From Bosea sp. NBC_00550 (GTDB lineage Bacteria; Pseudomonadota; Alphaproteobacteria; Rhizobiales; Beijerinckiaceae): a stretch of DNA of 64,000 nt. Made by a program: the position numbers and the translations under genes. Positions 32,909 to 42,170 of the stretch are shown in pieces. How positions within the stretch are numbered: the first letter of the stretch is position 1; each line of letters begins with the position of its first letter. The notes beneath the pieces were generated by a model. It ran no database searches. It was not told the origin of the DNA and saw only the letters and a program-made list of their open reading frames with translations. Location: the NCBI RefSeq assembly GCF_026020075.1, contig NZ_CP102772.1, positions 2,480,001 through 2,544,000 on the forward strand. Reading direction: 5' to 3'.

Positions 32909-34442
32909 GATACCGTTGAAAAAGTCGGCCCTGAGATCGGCGCTGGCGGGGAGCGGATTTAGCAGAGTAGGGCTTCGCTTGGTCAGGCAGGCCTGACCTG
33001 CGGCCCGTTTGGCTTGAGTTTGGCGAGCTTCCTGAGGTTCTGGGCTGCTGCGGCGAGGTGGAACTCGTCTCTGGCGCCATTCGGTCCGCGCAGTCGCAAC
33101 CGGTCGAGCCGCAAGATGCGCTTGAGGTGAGCAAACAGCATCTCGACCTTTTTCCGTTCGCGCCGCGAGGTGACATAGGCGTCGGTCTCGGCGATGTCCC
33201 TGGCCATGTCGCGGGCGCCCTCATGGATCGAGCGCAGGATCTTGCGAGCGGGCATGTTGGGTGAGCACTGCGGCTTCAGCGAGCAGGCGTCGCAGTCGAA
33301 CTTGCTGGCGCGGTAACGCATCATGCCCTCGTCATCGACGAGCGGCCGCTCGGTTCGATAGGCCTTCTGGCGCGGCCTCAACTCCTTCCCGCCCGGGCAG
33401 GTGTAGCGATCGCGCGCGTGGTCATAGGCGAAGTCGGAGCGGCTGAAGGTGCCGTCGCTGCGCTGGGATTTGTCGAAGACCGGGATATGCGGCTCGATCC
33501 CGCGCTTATGCACCAGCCAGGCGAGGTTCTCGGCCGAGCCATAGGCGCTGTCGGCGGCTAGCCTGGCCGGCCAGAGGCCAAAACGCTCCTGCGTTCGGTC
33601 GAGCATGGTCCGGGCCGAGCCGACTTCGGCCTGCCGGATGGCGCGGCTGGCCTCGACATCGACGATGACGGCGTGGTCGAGGTCGATCAGGTAGTTGGTG
33701 GCGTAGGCGAAGAAGGCATGCCCCTTCAAAGCGCCGGTCCATTGCGCGGCCGGATCGGCGCGCGACACGAACTTCGGCTTCGCCTCGCTCGCCGCGCCCC
33801 AGGCGGCCTCATCGAGCGTATCGAGATATTCGCGCACCGAGCGACGCGTCCGGGCGAGATCGTGCCAGTCGACCAGCTCTGAGGCGTCCGCGGAACGTTG
33901 CTTGTTCGCATCGGCCTTGATCAGGCTGGCATCGACCGCGAAGCCTTCTCCGCCCACGAGCCCTTCTTCGATGCAACGCCGGACGGTCGTCTCGAACAGC
34001 TCACGCAGAAGATCGCTCTCGCGGAAGCGGCCATGCCGGTTCTTCGAGAAGGTCGAGTGATCGGGAACGTCGCCCTCAAGCCCGAGCCGGCAGAACCAGC
34101 GATAGGCGAGGTTCAGGTGCACCTCCTCGCACAGGCGCCGCTCGGAACGGATGCCGAAGCAATAGCCGATGAGCAGCATCCGGATCATCAGCTCCGGATC
34201 GATCGAGGGCCGACCCATCTCGCTGTAGAACGGCCGCAGATGTGCGCGGATCTCGGAAAGATCGACGAACCGGTCTATCGACCGCACCCAATGATCGTCC
34301 GGCACGTGACGCTCAAGACTGAACTCGTAGAACAGCGCCTCCTGCGCCACCCGCCGTTCACCCATCATCGCGCCGCCCTCCGCCCAAGACGACTGAATCA
34401 GGACTTCACACCCGCAGCAACGACGACTTTTTCAACGACATC
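32909..34442 (-). mobile_element. IS1182-family element, copy 2 (inverted)
   Basis: A 1534-bp element, the same length and terminal repeats as copy 1 (11808-13341) but in opposite orientation. Flanks are GGCC on the left and CGCC on the right, so no clean target duplication is seen here. Confidence 0.88.
32983..34368 (-). CDS. IS1182-family transposase (copy 2)
   Basis: The predicted 461-residue protein is identical to that of copy 1, with the same DUF772 start (MMGERRVAQEALFYEFSLER) and Cys-rich DDE domain. Identity implies a very recent duplication or ongoing gene conversion, in contrast to the decayed IS elements elsewhere in the window. Confidence 0.93.
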   Translation of the reverse strand: MMGERRVAQEALFYEFSLERHVPDDHWVRSIDRFVDLSEIRAHLRPFYSEMGRPSIDPELMIRMLLIGYCFGIRSERRLCEEVHLNLAYRWFCRLGLEGDVPDHSTFSKNRHGRFRESDLLRELFETTVRRCIEEGLVGGEGFAVDASLIKADANKQRSADASELVDWHDLARTRRSVREYLDTLDEAAWGAASEAKPKFVSRADPAAQWTGALKGHAFFAYATNYLIDLDHAVIVDVEASRAIRQAEVGSARTMLDRTQERFGLWPARLAADSAYGSAENLAWLVHKRGIEPHIPVFDKSQRSDGTFSRSDFAYDHARDRYTCPGGKELRPRQKAYRTERPLVDDEGMMRYRASKFDCDACSLKPQCSPNMPARKILRSIHEGARDMARDIAETDAYVTSRRERKKVEMLFAHLKRILRLDRLRLRGPNGARDEFHLAAAAQNLRKLAKLKPNGPQVRPA

Positions 34443-34673
34443 CGCCATTTGCCGACATTGAGGGTCTGCTCGGAAGCTGACCTCCGAATCGCAATTGCTT
34501 CAGGACCGCATTCGTCGAGAGCGGACGCTTAGCTGGAGGGATCGGCGCGTCCGGTATCCCACCAAACCCGCTCATTTTCCGTGGCAAGGCAGCCTCGAGG
34601 CGGCGAGCTTGAGCGCTTGATCGATTTGCTCACTGAGCTCTCGGGTGCCCCACGGTTAGCCATCGTCGTCGCT

Positions 34674-35531
34674 TCATCCCGTTCCAAGGCCAGTAATCAA
34701 AGTCTGGACCAACGCGATCGCTCCCGAAATCGGCCTGAACTGGCTGGTGGCTGAATTGTCGACGAGAAAGGTCAGTTCGGCGTGGCGCGCCAGCGGGCTC
34801 TCGGGCACATCCGTCAGGACGAGGATCCGCTTGCCGCTGAGATGGGTGTCGAGCGTGATGTCGACCACCGACTGGGTATAGGGCGTGAACGCGATCGCCA
34901 CGAGAAGGTCGCTCGACCGCATGGTGGCGATCTGTTCGGCCGCCATCCCGCTGCCGAAATCGAGCAGGCTGCACTGCCGCTCGCAGCGCGTCAGCCCATA
35001 GGCGAGATAGGTCGCGATCGGCCGGGATCGCCGCAAGCCCGCAATGTAGACATGCTCGGCCTGCCGCAGCATTTGCGTCCCCTTGTCGAGCGCCTCCGGC
35101 GAAACGCTCCGACGCAGGTCCTCGAGCGAAGCGATCAGCGCATCCACGCAGCCATTCAGCAGGGCGCCGTAGTCGTTCGCCCGCTGCGGGGCGGCCTGGC
35201 GTGCAAAGACCTCCTCGCGTGCGCGAGGGGCGCCTTCGATCAGGCGTAGCCGGAAGACCCGCTGCATCTCGGAGAAGCCGCGATAGCCGAATTCCTTGGC
35301 GAAGCGGATCAGCGTGGATGGCTGGACCTCGAGGTCGCCGGCGATGCCGACCACCGTGTTCAGGGCGAAGTCGCTGGGCTTTTCCAGCGCCGACCGCGCG
35401 ATGCGCTGCAGATGCGGGCTCAGCTGGTCGAAGCGGTTGCGAAGACGCTGGCGAAGGGCCTCGAAGGTCTCCTGCGTGGCATCGCTCGTGGAAGCGGTTG
35501 CCGTCGGCTTATTGAATGAATTTTCGTTCAT
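34674..35531 (-). CDS. RpiR-family transcriptional regulator
   Basis: A 285-residue regulator. The N-terminal HTH_6 domain (about 20-100) has FDQLSPHLQRIARSALEKPSD, LEVQPSTLIRFAKEFGYRGF and SEMQRVFRLRL. The C-terminal SIS domain (about 130-270) is predicted to bind a phosphosugar or related ligand (AEHVYIAGLRRSRPIATYLAYG, SDLLVAIAFTPYTQSVVDITLD, GKRILVLTDVPESPLAR). It is divergent from an ABC binding-protein gene 156 bases away and probably controls it. A palindrome overlaps its start codon (35513-35534), which suggests autoregulation. A decayed paralogue of its 3' end is at 13684. Confidence 0.9.
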   Translation of the reverse strand: MNENSFNKPTATASTSDATQETFEALRQRLRNRFDQLSPHLQRIARSALEKPSDFALNTVVGIAGDLEVQPSTLIRFAKEFGYRGFSEMQRVFRLRLIEGAPRAREEVFARQAAPQRANDYGALLNGCVDALIASLEDLRRSVSPEALDKGTQMLRQAEHVYIAGLRRSRPIATYLAYGLTRCERQCSLLDFGSGMAAEQIATMRSSDLLVAIAFTPYTQSVVDITLDTHLSGKRILVLTDVPESPLARHAELTFLVDNSATSQFRPISGAIALVQTLITGLGTG

Positions 35532-35534
35532 TCA
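35513..35534. promoter_or_regulatory. Palindrome over the rpiR start codon
   Basis: TGAATGAA and TTCATTCA flank a 6-base centre (TTTTCG). The 8-bp arms are perfect and include the rpiR start codon. It is a candidate operator for the regulator itself. A related ATATTCATG lies in the adjacent divergent promoter (about 35607). Confidence 0.55.
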
Positions 35535-35687
35535 TTCTCCTACCTCACTCTAGAGGCCGGGAAAAGCGTTGAATTTGCACGGCCCGTTGCCATGACAGAA
35601 AAAATATTCATGCTCTGTGAAAATTAGTTCTGACTTTCGATCGGGCAAGAGACGGGCACGAGCCCGTCCGTTTCGGGGAGGACATCG

Positions 35688-36977
35688 ATGTCGAAGATTC
35701 AGGTTTCGCGACGCGGCCTGTTGGGCGCCGCCGGCGCCGCGTCCACGGTCTCGCTGTTTGCCGGTCCGTGGAAGCACAATCGCGTCTGGGCGCAAGGCGC
35801 GGCCAAGCCGATCCGGATCGGCATCACGGCCGATGCCAGCGGCATGTATGCCAACTCCGGCGCCAGCGACAAGCGCGGCATGATGATGGCGATCGCCGAG
35901 GCCAATGAGCGCGGCGGCGTGCTCGGCCGCAAGGTCGAGTTCGTCCACATCGACACCGAGACGACCGCCGCCACCGGCAGCCGCGTGGCGGAGCGCATGA
36001 TCAGCCGCGAGCAGTGCGGCTTCCTTGTCGGCGCGGTCCATTCCGGCGTTGCCAACGCGATCAGCCAGGTCGCCCAGAAATACGGCGTGATCTACATCAA
36101 CACGAATTCGTCCTCGCCCACCGAGGCCGGCCAAAACTGCCACCGCGTCAAATTCGTCTTCGATGGCAACGGCACCAATTTCGCCAAGGCCGCGGTCAAG
36201 AGCGCGATCGAGCGTTTCGGGCCGGACTGGATGCTCCTGACCAATGATTATGTCTGGGGTCACGACACCGCTGCGGCGACCAAGGCCCTGCTGAAGGAAT
36301 ATGGCGGCAAGGTCATGGACGAGGTGCTGATCCCGCAGGGCACGCGTGACTTCACCTCTGCCCTGCTGAAGGTGCAGCAGCGCAAGCCCGGCGTCGTGTC
36401 CGCTGCGATCGGTGGCGACGACCAGAAGGCGATGCGCCAGCAGGTGGTCCAACTCAAGATGGGCGACAAGCCGGCCTGGATCAACAGTCAGCAGGACTGG
36501 GATGATGTCTACGGCCTGCCGATCGAGAACCTCTTCGGCGTTTTCGGCACGACCTGGTACTACCGCCTCGATCTCCCGGGCGTGGCCGACTTCGTCAAGC
36601 GCTACCAGACGATGTATCCCGAGACGGCCATGCGCTCGCCCGGCAACCTCTTCTACAATGGCTACATGTCGATCCGGGAACTCCTCGGAGCCATTGAGCG
36701 GGCCGGCACGACCAACAACATTGCCGTGATCAAAGCGCTGGAAGGTCACAAGATTTCGGCCCGCGACCGTATGCAGCATTTCGATGCGACGATCGACGCC
36801 CAGACGCATCAGGTCCAGCAGACGATCTACCTCGCCACGGCCAACAAGGCGCCAAAGGAGAAGGACGACATCTTCGACGTCCTGAGCCAGGCCAAGGCGG
36901 AGGATGTCCGCGACACGGATTCCGCCAAGCTCTGCAAACTCGAATCCTACGAGCAGACGCCGACCTTCGACGCCTGA
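35688..36977 (+). CDS. Branched-chain/amide-type ABC substrate-binding protein
   Basis: A 429-residue periplasmic binding protein of the LivK/Peripla_BP_6 type. The N-terminus is Tat-like (SRRGLLGAAGAAS, then WAQGA). The fold is marked by IRIGITADASGMYANSGASD, GVLGRKVEFVHIDTETTAA, FLVGAVHSGVANAISQVA and NTNSSSP. Substrate classes of this family include branched-chain amino acids, urea/amides and aromatic acids; this one cannot be assigned. GGGGAGG precedes the ATG. It is followed by livH 69 bases on, the normal order. Confidence 0.9.
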   Translation: MSKIQVSRRGLLGAAGAASTVSLFAGPWKHNRVWAQGAAKPIRIGITADASGMYANSGASDKRGMMMAIAEANERGGVLGRKVEFVHIDTETTAATGSRVAERMISREQCGFLVGAVHSGVANAISQVAQKYGVIYINTNSSSPTEAGQNCHRVKFVFDGNGTNFAKAAVKSAIERFGPDWMLLTNDYVWGHDTAAATKALLKEYGGKVMDEVLIPQGTRDFTSALLKVQQRKPGVVSAAIGGDDQKAMRQQVVQLKMGDKPAWINSQQDWDDVYGLPIENLFGVFGTTWYYRLDLPGVADFVKRYQTMYPETAMRSPGNLFYNGYMSIRELLGAIERAGTTNNIAVIKALEGHKISARDRMQHFDATIDAQTHQVQQTIYLATANKAPKEKDDIFDVLSQAKAEDVRDTDSAKLCKLESYEQTPTFDA

Positions 36978-37046
36978 CCCGTCCCCCCATCCGCGGCCGC
37001 ACTAGCGGTCGCGGGTACGGCATCGTTGCATCCGGACGGAACACGC

Positions 37047-37967
37047 ATGATCGATCTACTGCCCCACATCATCAACGGCCTGACGCTCGGCCTGCTCTTC
37101 GCCCTGATCGCGCTCGGCTTCACCCTGATCGTCGGCGTGATGGAGGTGATCAACCTCGCCCATGGCTCGCTGTTTGCGATCGGCGCCTATTTCGCGCTGA
37201 CGGTGATCGGCGGCGGCTGGTTCGCGGGCACGCCCTTCGGCGCCTGGTGGCTCAGCCTGCCGCTCGGCCTGCGCTATGTGCTGGCGCTGGCGATCGGGCC
37301 GGCACTGGCGGGGCTTGCCGGCATGCTGCTCGAGCTGTGCCTGCGCGCGACCTATGGCAAGCCGCCGCTCTACGGCCTGCTGCTGACCTTCGGCGCCGCG
37401 CTCGTCATCGAGGAACTGATCCGGCTGGTCTGGGGCACGGGCGAGCAGAATCTGGCGCTGCCGCAGGCCATCAATGGCGCCTTTCTGCTGAACGACATGA
37501 TCTTCTCCACCTACCGCTTCTTCGCCGCCGGCTTCAGCATCGCCGCGATCCTTGCCGTCTGGCTGTTCCTCGAACGCACCTCGGCCGGCGCCGTGATCAA
37601 GGCGGGCGCGCATGACAGCGAAATGGTCCGCGCGCTCGGCTACGATCTCGCCAGGCTGAGGCTGCTGGTCTTCGGCTTCGGCGCCGCGCTGGCCGGGCTT
37701 GCCGGCGTGGTGATGGTGCCGATCTGGGGCCTGCGCCCGCATGTCGGCGTTGATATCGTCATCCCCGCCTTCCTCATCATCGTCATCGGCGGCGTCGGCA
37801 GCTTCTGGGGCGCGGTCATCGCGGCGCTTCTGGTCGGCCTCGCCATGGGCATCACCGGCGCCTATGCGGCCGCCTGGGCGACAATGTCGATGTACCTACT
37901 CCTCATCGCCGTCCTCGGGTTCCGCAGCCGCGGCCTGCTCGGTCGCAAGAGCGCGCTGGAGAACTGA
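37047..37967 (+). CDS. livH: Branched-chain-type ABC permease (LivH)
   Basis: A 306-residue inner-membrane permease with about eight helices. Family marks are [33 protein letters not shown] at the start, [20 protein letters not shown] (the cytoplasmic loop that meets the ATPase), and [26 protein letters not shown] near the end. ATG 37047 gives the family N-terminus; a TTG at 37026 only adds seven residues. Confidence 0.93.
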   Translation: MIDLLPHIINGLTLGLLFALIALGFTLIVGVMEVINLAHGSLFAIGAYFALTVIGGGWFAGTPFGAWWLSLPLGLRYVLALAIGPALAGLAGMLLELCLRATYGKPPLYGLLLTFGAALVIEELIRLVWGTGEQNLALPQAINGAFLLNDMIFSTYRFFAAGFSIAAILAVWLFLERTSAGAVIKAGAHDSEMVRALGYDLARLRLLVFGFGAALAGLAGVVMVPIWGLRPHVGVDIVIPAFLIIVIGGVGSFWGAVIAALLVGLAMGITGAYAAAWATMSMYLLLIAVLGFRSRGLLGRKSALEN

Positions 37968-37971
37968 CCCC

Positions 37972-38999
37972 ATGATCTCGCTCTCGGACATTCCTGCGCG
38001 CCCGTCGGCCTGGATCACGCTGCCGATGATCGTCCTCGCTATACTGCTGCTGGCGACGCCATGGCTGCTGCCTGCCGTTGGGCTCTATCAGTATCTCGGC
38101 ATCGAGATCGCGATCTGGGTCGCCTTCGCGCTCGGGTTCAACCTGCTGTTCGGCTATACCGGCCTGCACTCCTTCGGCCACGGCGCCTATCTCGGCATCG
38201 GCGCCTATGCCTTCGGGCTGTTCCAGCAGCATGTCGCCGTCAGCCTCTGGGGCGGCCTGCTCGCAGCCGTGCTGGCGGCAGGCATCGCCGGCGCGCTGGT
38301 CGGGGCGTTCCTGTCGCATCGCCGCGGCATCTACTACGCGCTGCTGACGATCGGCTTCGGCCAGATCTTCTGGTTCCTCGCCATGAAGCTGCATCGCGTC
38401 ACCGGCGGCGAGGACGGCCTGCTCGGCATTCCGCGCCCACCGCTGACGCTGGGACCCTGGCAGGTCGCCCTGACCGACAATCGCGCGCTGTTCTATTTCG
38501 CCGCGGCACTGCTGATGATCGTTGTCGTGCTGTGCTGGCGGCTGGCGAATTCACCCTTCGGCCGCGTGCTGCAGGCCATCCGCCAGAACGAGACCCGCGC
38601 CCGCGTCGTCGGCTACGAGGTCTGGCGCTTCAAATGGGCGGTCTTCACGCTCTCGACGATGCTGGCGGGCCTCGCCGGCAGCCTGCTCGCGATGGCCCAG
38701 CAGAGCGCCTATCCGGACGTGATGAGCCTGCACCAATCCGGCCTCGTCGTGATGATGGTGCTGGTCGGCGGCGGCTTGGTCAGCTTCTGGGGGCCGTTGC
38801 TGGGCGTGGTGTTCTACTTCGTCGCCCGCGACGTGCTGGGCGGCCTGACCGAGACCTGGCTGCTCTGGTACGGCCTGATCTTCATGGCGATGGTGATGCT
38901 GCGGCCCGAGGGGCTGGCGGGCATGCTGCACGGCCTCGCGCGGCGCAACCCGCCGCTCAAGACCACCGCAGCACCGGCCCCCGCGACGGAGGCCGCGTG

Positions 39000-39000
<1 letters not shown>
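37972..39000 (+). CDS. livM: Branched-chain-type ABC permease (LivM)
   Basis: A 342-residue permease. Recognised by AFALGFNLLFGYTGLHSFGHGAYLGIGAYAF (the LivM N-terminal signature), LLTIGFGQIFWFLAMKLHRVTGGEDGL, the coupling loop IRQNETRARVVGYEVWRFK and LVGGGLVSFWGPLLG. The C-terminus is an Ala/Pro-rich cytoplasmic tail. ATG 37972 lies 4 bases after livH, and its stop overlaps the start of the ATPase gene (TGATG), so the three are tightly coupled. Confidence 0.93.
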
Positions 39001-40061
<1,061 letters not shown>

Positions 40062-40217
40062 GCGATACCTTCGCGCCGTCATGCAGCTGTCGCGGATCTC
40101 ATGGATGCTCGTTGCGCGGGGAGGCGTGCGAACGGCGGAAATAGGGCGAATTGCATCGCCCTAACAGCATTCGACGCGCCAACCCAACATTGCGCTCGGC
40201 GAGCTCGAATCCGTGTG

Positions 40218-40598
40218 ATGGTGGCCGGAGCTCGGGACTTCGATCGCCATGTGGCCAAGAACACGCCTTACGCCGACTGGGCTTTGGGCTCCAGCAGTCG
40301 GGCAAAGAGGATTAGACCAGTGTGCCATCGTCTTGAGCCACAGGAGGACGGCATTCAGAGATCTGGCATCGCCGTGACCACCCCTGTCGACGTCGTGGGG
40401 GGACTCTCGATCGACCTCCCGCTCGAACCGCGCATCTTGAACGAGCACCTGTTCGACATTGGGCTATGGCTGATGGAACGCGAGATCCCGCATCAAGGAC
40501 GCATCTCCATGGAGCCGAAGCACCGGCGCATCCGCGTGAGTGTTTCCAACGCGAAAGACGCAATGGCCTTCAGCGATCGGTTCGTGATGCGCGTTTGA
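40218..40598 (+). CDS. Possible small hypothetical protein
   Basis: An open frame with a coding-like C-terminal half (LNEHLFDIGLWLMEREIPHQ, GRISMEPKHRRIRVSVSNAK, DAMAFSDRFVMRV). The N-terminus is poorly defined; an ATG at 40218 or further upstream is possible. No family is recognised. It sits in a stretch of phage and groEL remnants, and its end overlaps one arm of an inverted repeat (40583-40633). It may be a fragment or a working island gene. Confidence 0.35.
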   Translation: MVAGARDFDRHVAKNTPYADWALGSSSRAKRIRPVCHRLEPQEDGIQRSGIAVTTPVDVVGGLSIDLPLEPRILNEHLFDIGLWLMEREIPHQGRISMEPKHRRIRVSVSNAKDAMAFSDRFVMRV

Positions 40599-40633
40599 TC
40601 CGGGATCGCGCGGTCTATGAGCCAAAGCCCAAG
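40458..40633. repeat. Imperfect inverted repeat of 51 bases
   Basis: Bases 40458-40508 and the complement of 40583-40633 agree at about 39 of 51 positions. Both read in protein as LGLWL..R.IP.Q.RI, the first on the plus strand, the second on the minus strand. The spacer is 74 bases. Confidence 0.7.
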
Positions 40634-40838
40634 GGCGATGTACGTTAACTGGGTCTGAGCGGCGAAATTTAGATGGGCGGGCATGTCTCAGCCCTGCATC
40701 CGCTATAAGCGCCATCGATTTCCGCCAGCGATCCGACCCGATCATGAAGAGGCCTTCGCGCCGACTTCGAAGAGAAGCCAGGGTCCTGGTGGGACCTCGC
40801 CATCGCGCTGCGCTTTGGAGATGCTTGTCGGCAATCAG

Positions 40839-40883
40839 CCAAGGCTCTCACCGCGGGTTCTCATCCCCCGGTGAGAGCCTTGG
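40839..40883. repeat. Perfect 15-bp inverted repeat, 15-base loop
   Basis: CCAAGGCTCTCACCG (40839-40853) and CGGTGAGAGCCTTGG (40869-40883). It lies 20 bases from the orphan groEL terminator. There is no U-tract, so it could be an att core, a protein site or a strong mRNA hairpin. Confidence 0.8.
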
Positions 40884-40902
40884 CCTAACTCGCCCCAAAA
40901 GA

Positions 40903-40928
40903 GAAGGCCCGGCTTGCGCCGGGCCTTC
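40903..40928 (-). terminator. Intrinsic terminator, orphan of groEL
   Basis: Arms GAAGGCCCGGC and GCCGGGCCTTC with a 4-base loop. On the minus strand it is followed by TCTCTTTTGGGG, a U-rich tail. It would end transcription of a gene read from the right, and lies 33 bases beyond the GroEL tail remnant. Confidence 0.82.
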
Positions 40929-40960
40929 CATAGTCTTTGCAGAATGCGACGGTGCGGGGA

Positions 40961-41025
40961 TCAGAAGTCCATGCCGCCCATGCCGCCGCCGCCCATCGGG
41001 GGCATGGCTGCGTCTTTCCCCGCGG
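40961..41025 (-). pseudogene. groEL: GroEL C-terminal tail remnant
   Basis: The minus strand ends in KDAAMPPMGGGGMGGMDF and TGA at 40961-40963, the unmistakable glycine-methionine tail of GroEL. Upstream, recognisable GroEL sequence fades within about 20-25 codons and the DNA becomes the end of a GNAT gene. Only the last 60-70 bases of groEL plus its terminator are present. It may mark an integration or recombination point. Confidence 0.8.
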
Positions 41026-41057
41026 GGCTTGTGATCTTCGTCGCCGGTGCAGCGGCT

Positions 41058-41963
41058 TTAACCGATAGCCTGGCTGGCAAGTGCGATGCGGCGCGGGCCG
41101 TTAGCCGATCGCGGCGCGAACGGCGCTCGCCCCAGCCCCATCGACGTGGCGCTATCGTGGATTTGCATGCCGCTCTCGATAAGGAAGTTCGTAAAGACGG
41201 AATTGTTGGCCGGCGTGTCCGCGCGCAGGAAGCTCCCTGCATGGGCCTCGACGTGAGGGCGCGAGACGGCGATCCCATCGTCCTCGCTAGCCGCGACGAT
41301 GGGGCCGAGGACATGCCCCCGGCCGAAAGGCCGGCACAGGGCGAAGGCGGCGATCTCGTCGTTCCGAATGAGGACTTGTCCCGATGACCCGGGCAGCAAG
41401 GCCTGGAAAACAATGGAGCGATCATGGCCGGTCGCAGCATGGTCGAGCCGCAGAAGGCTGTCGTAATCACTGGCAGCGACAGGGCGAACCAGGCCCTCCG
41501 CTTTGGGCGAATGCGTCGCCATTCCGGTAGCCCGTCTCTCTGGCGTCACCTGTCCCTGGTACCGCAGAATCTTCTGCTCGTAACCGTATCCGAGCGAACG
41601 GTATAGCCGCTTTGCCTCTCGCGTCGCATTGAGGCCGAAGACGGCCCCCTCGTTCAGCTCATGCGCCTTTTCCATAAGCCAGCGGCCCGCGCCTTGCTCC
41701 TGCAGCCGAGGCAGAGTGATGAGCATGCAGACCATGGCGAAATCCGCCTCGTAGCGCAGCCACATCACGGTTCCGACCACCCGCCCGATCTCGTCGACGG
41801 CGGCGAGCCCCTGTCCCAGTTCGAGCAGCATCTGCCAGTCGCTGTTCCGATGCGGCCACCCCACCGAAATGGAAAGCGCATGCAGCAACTGGGGATCGAC
41901 CTGCTTGATATCGAGCAACGTGAGCTCGAACGTGTCGATCTTCAGTCGAGCGATCGTCTCCAA
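41058..41963 (-). CDS. Tandem GNAT-family N-acetyltransferase (copy A)
   Basis: A protein of about 301 residues with two GNAT-like halves. The first has a typical acetyl-CoA region (MVCMLITLPRLQEQGAGRWLMEKAHE, then YRSLGYG). The second is a more divergent GNAT (RPVAASDYDSLLRLDHAATG, AAFALCRPFGRGHVLGPIVAAS). It ends IALASQAIG, nearly the same as the paralogue at 51191 (FALASQALG). The start is probably TTG 41963, with GTGGAGGG upstream. It is divergent from the ArgE-like gene, with which it may share control. The acyl acceptor is unknown, but pairing with a deacylase suggests a small amine. Confidence 0.75.
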   Translation of the reverse strand: METIARLKIDTFELTLLDIKQVDPQLLHALSISVGWPHRNSDWQMLLELGQGLAAVDEIGRVVGTVMWLRYEADFAMVCMLITLPRLQEQGAGRWLMEKAHELNEGAVFGLNATREAKRLYRSLGYGYEQKILRYQGQVTPERRATGMATHSPKAEGLVRPVAASDYDSLLRLDHAATGHDRSIVFQALLPGSSGQVLIRNDEIAAFALCRPFGRGHVLGPIVAASEDDGIAVSRPHVEAHAGSFLRADTPANNSVFTNFLIESGMQIHDSATSMGLGRAPFAPRSANGPRRIALASQAIG

Positions 41964-42170
41964 AGCGCGCCCTCCACCGTGTCCACGGCTTTGCCCGGCC
42001 GCAGGCTCCGGCCAGGTTACCGATCGGTTGTAAAACCAATCCGGCAACAGGAAGCACCGTTCTTTCACGACATTTCGGCAGGGAAGTGCGTCAGACGGCA
42101 ACGAAAACGATCCGATCACCGGCGCACAGCCCTTATCGTGTTGCGAGCGCAGCTGGAGCCGGAGCCGTTT

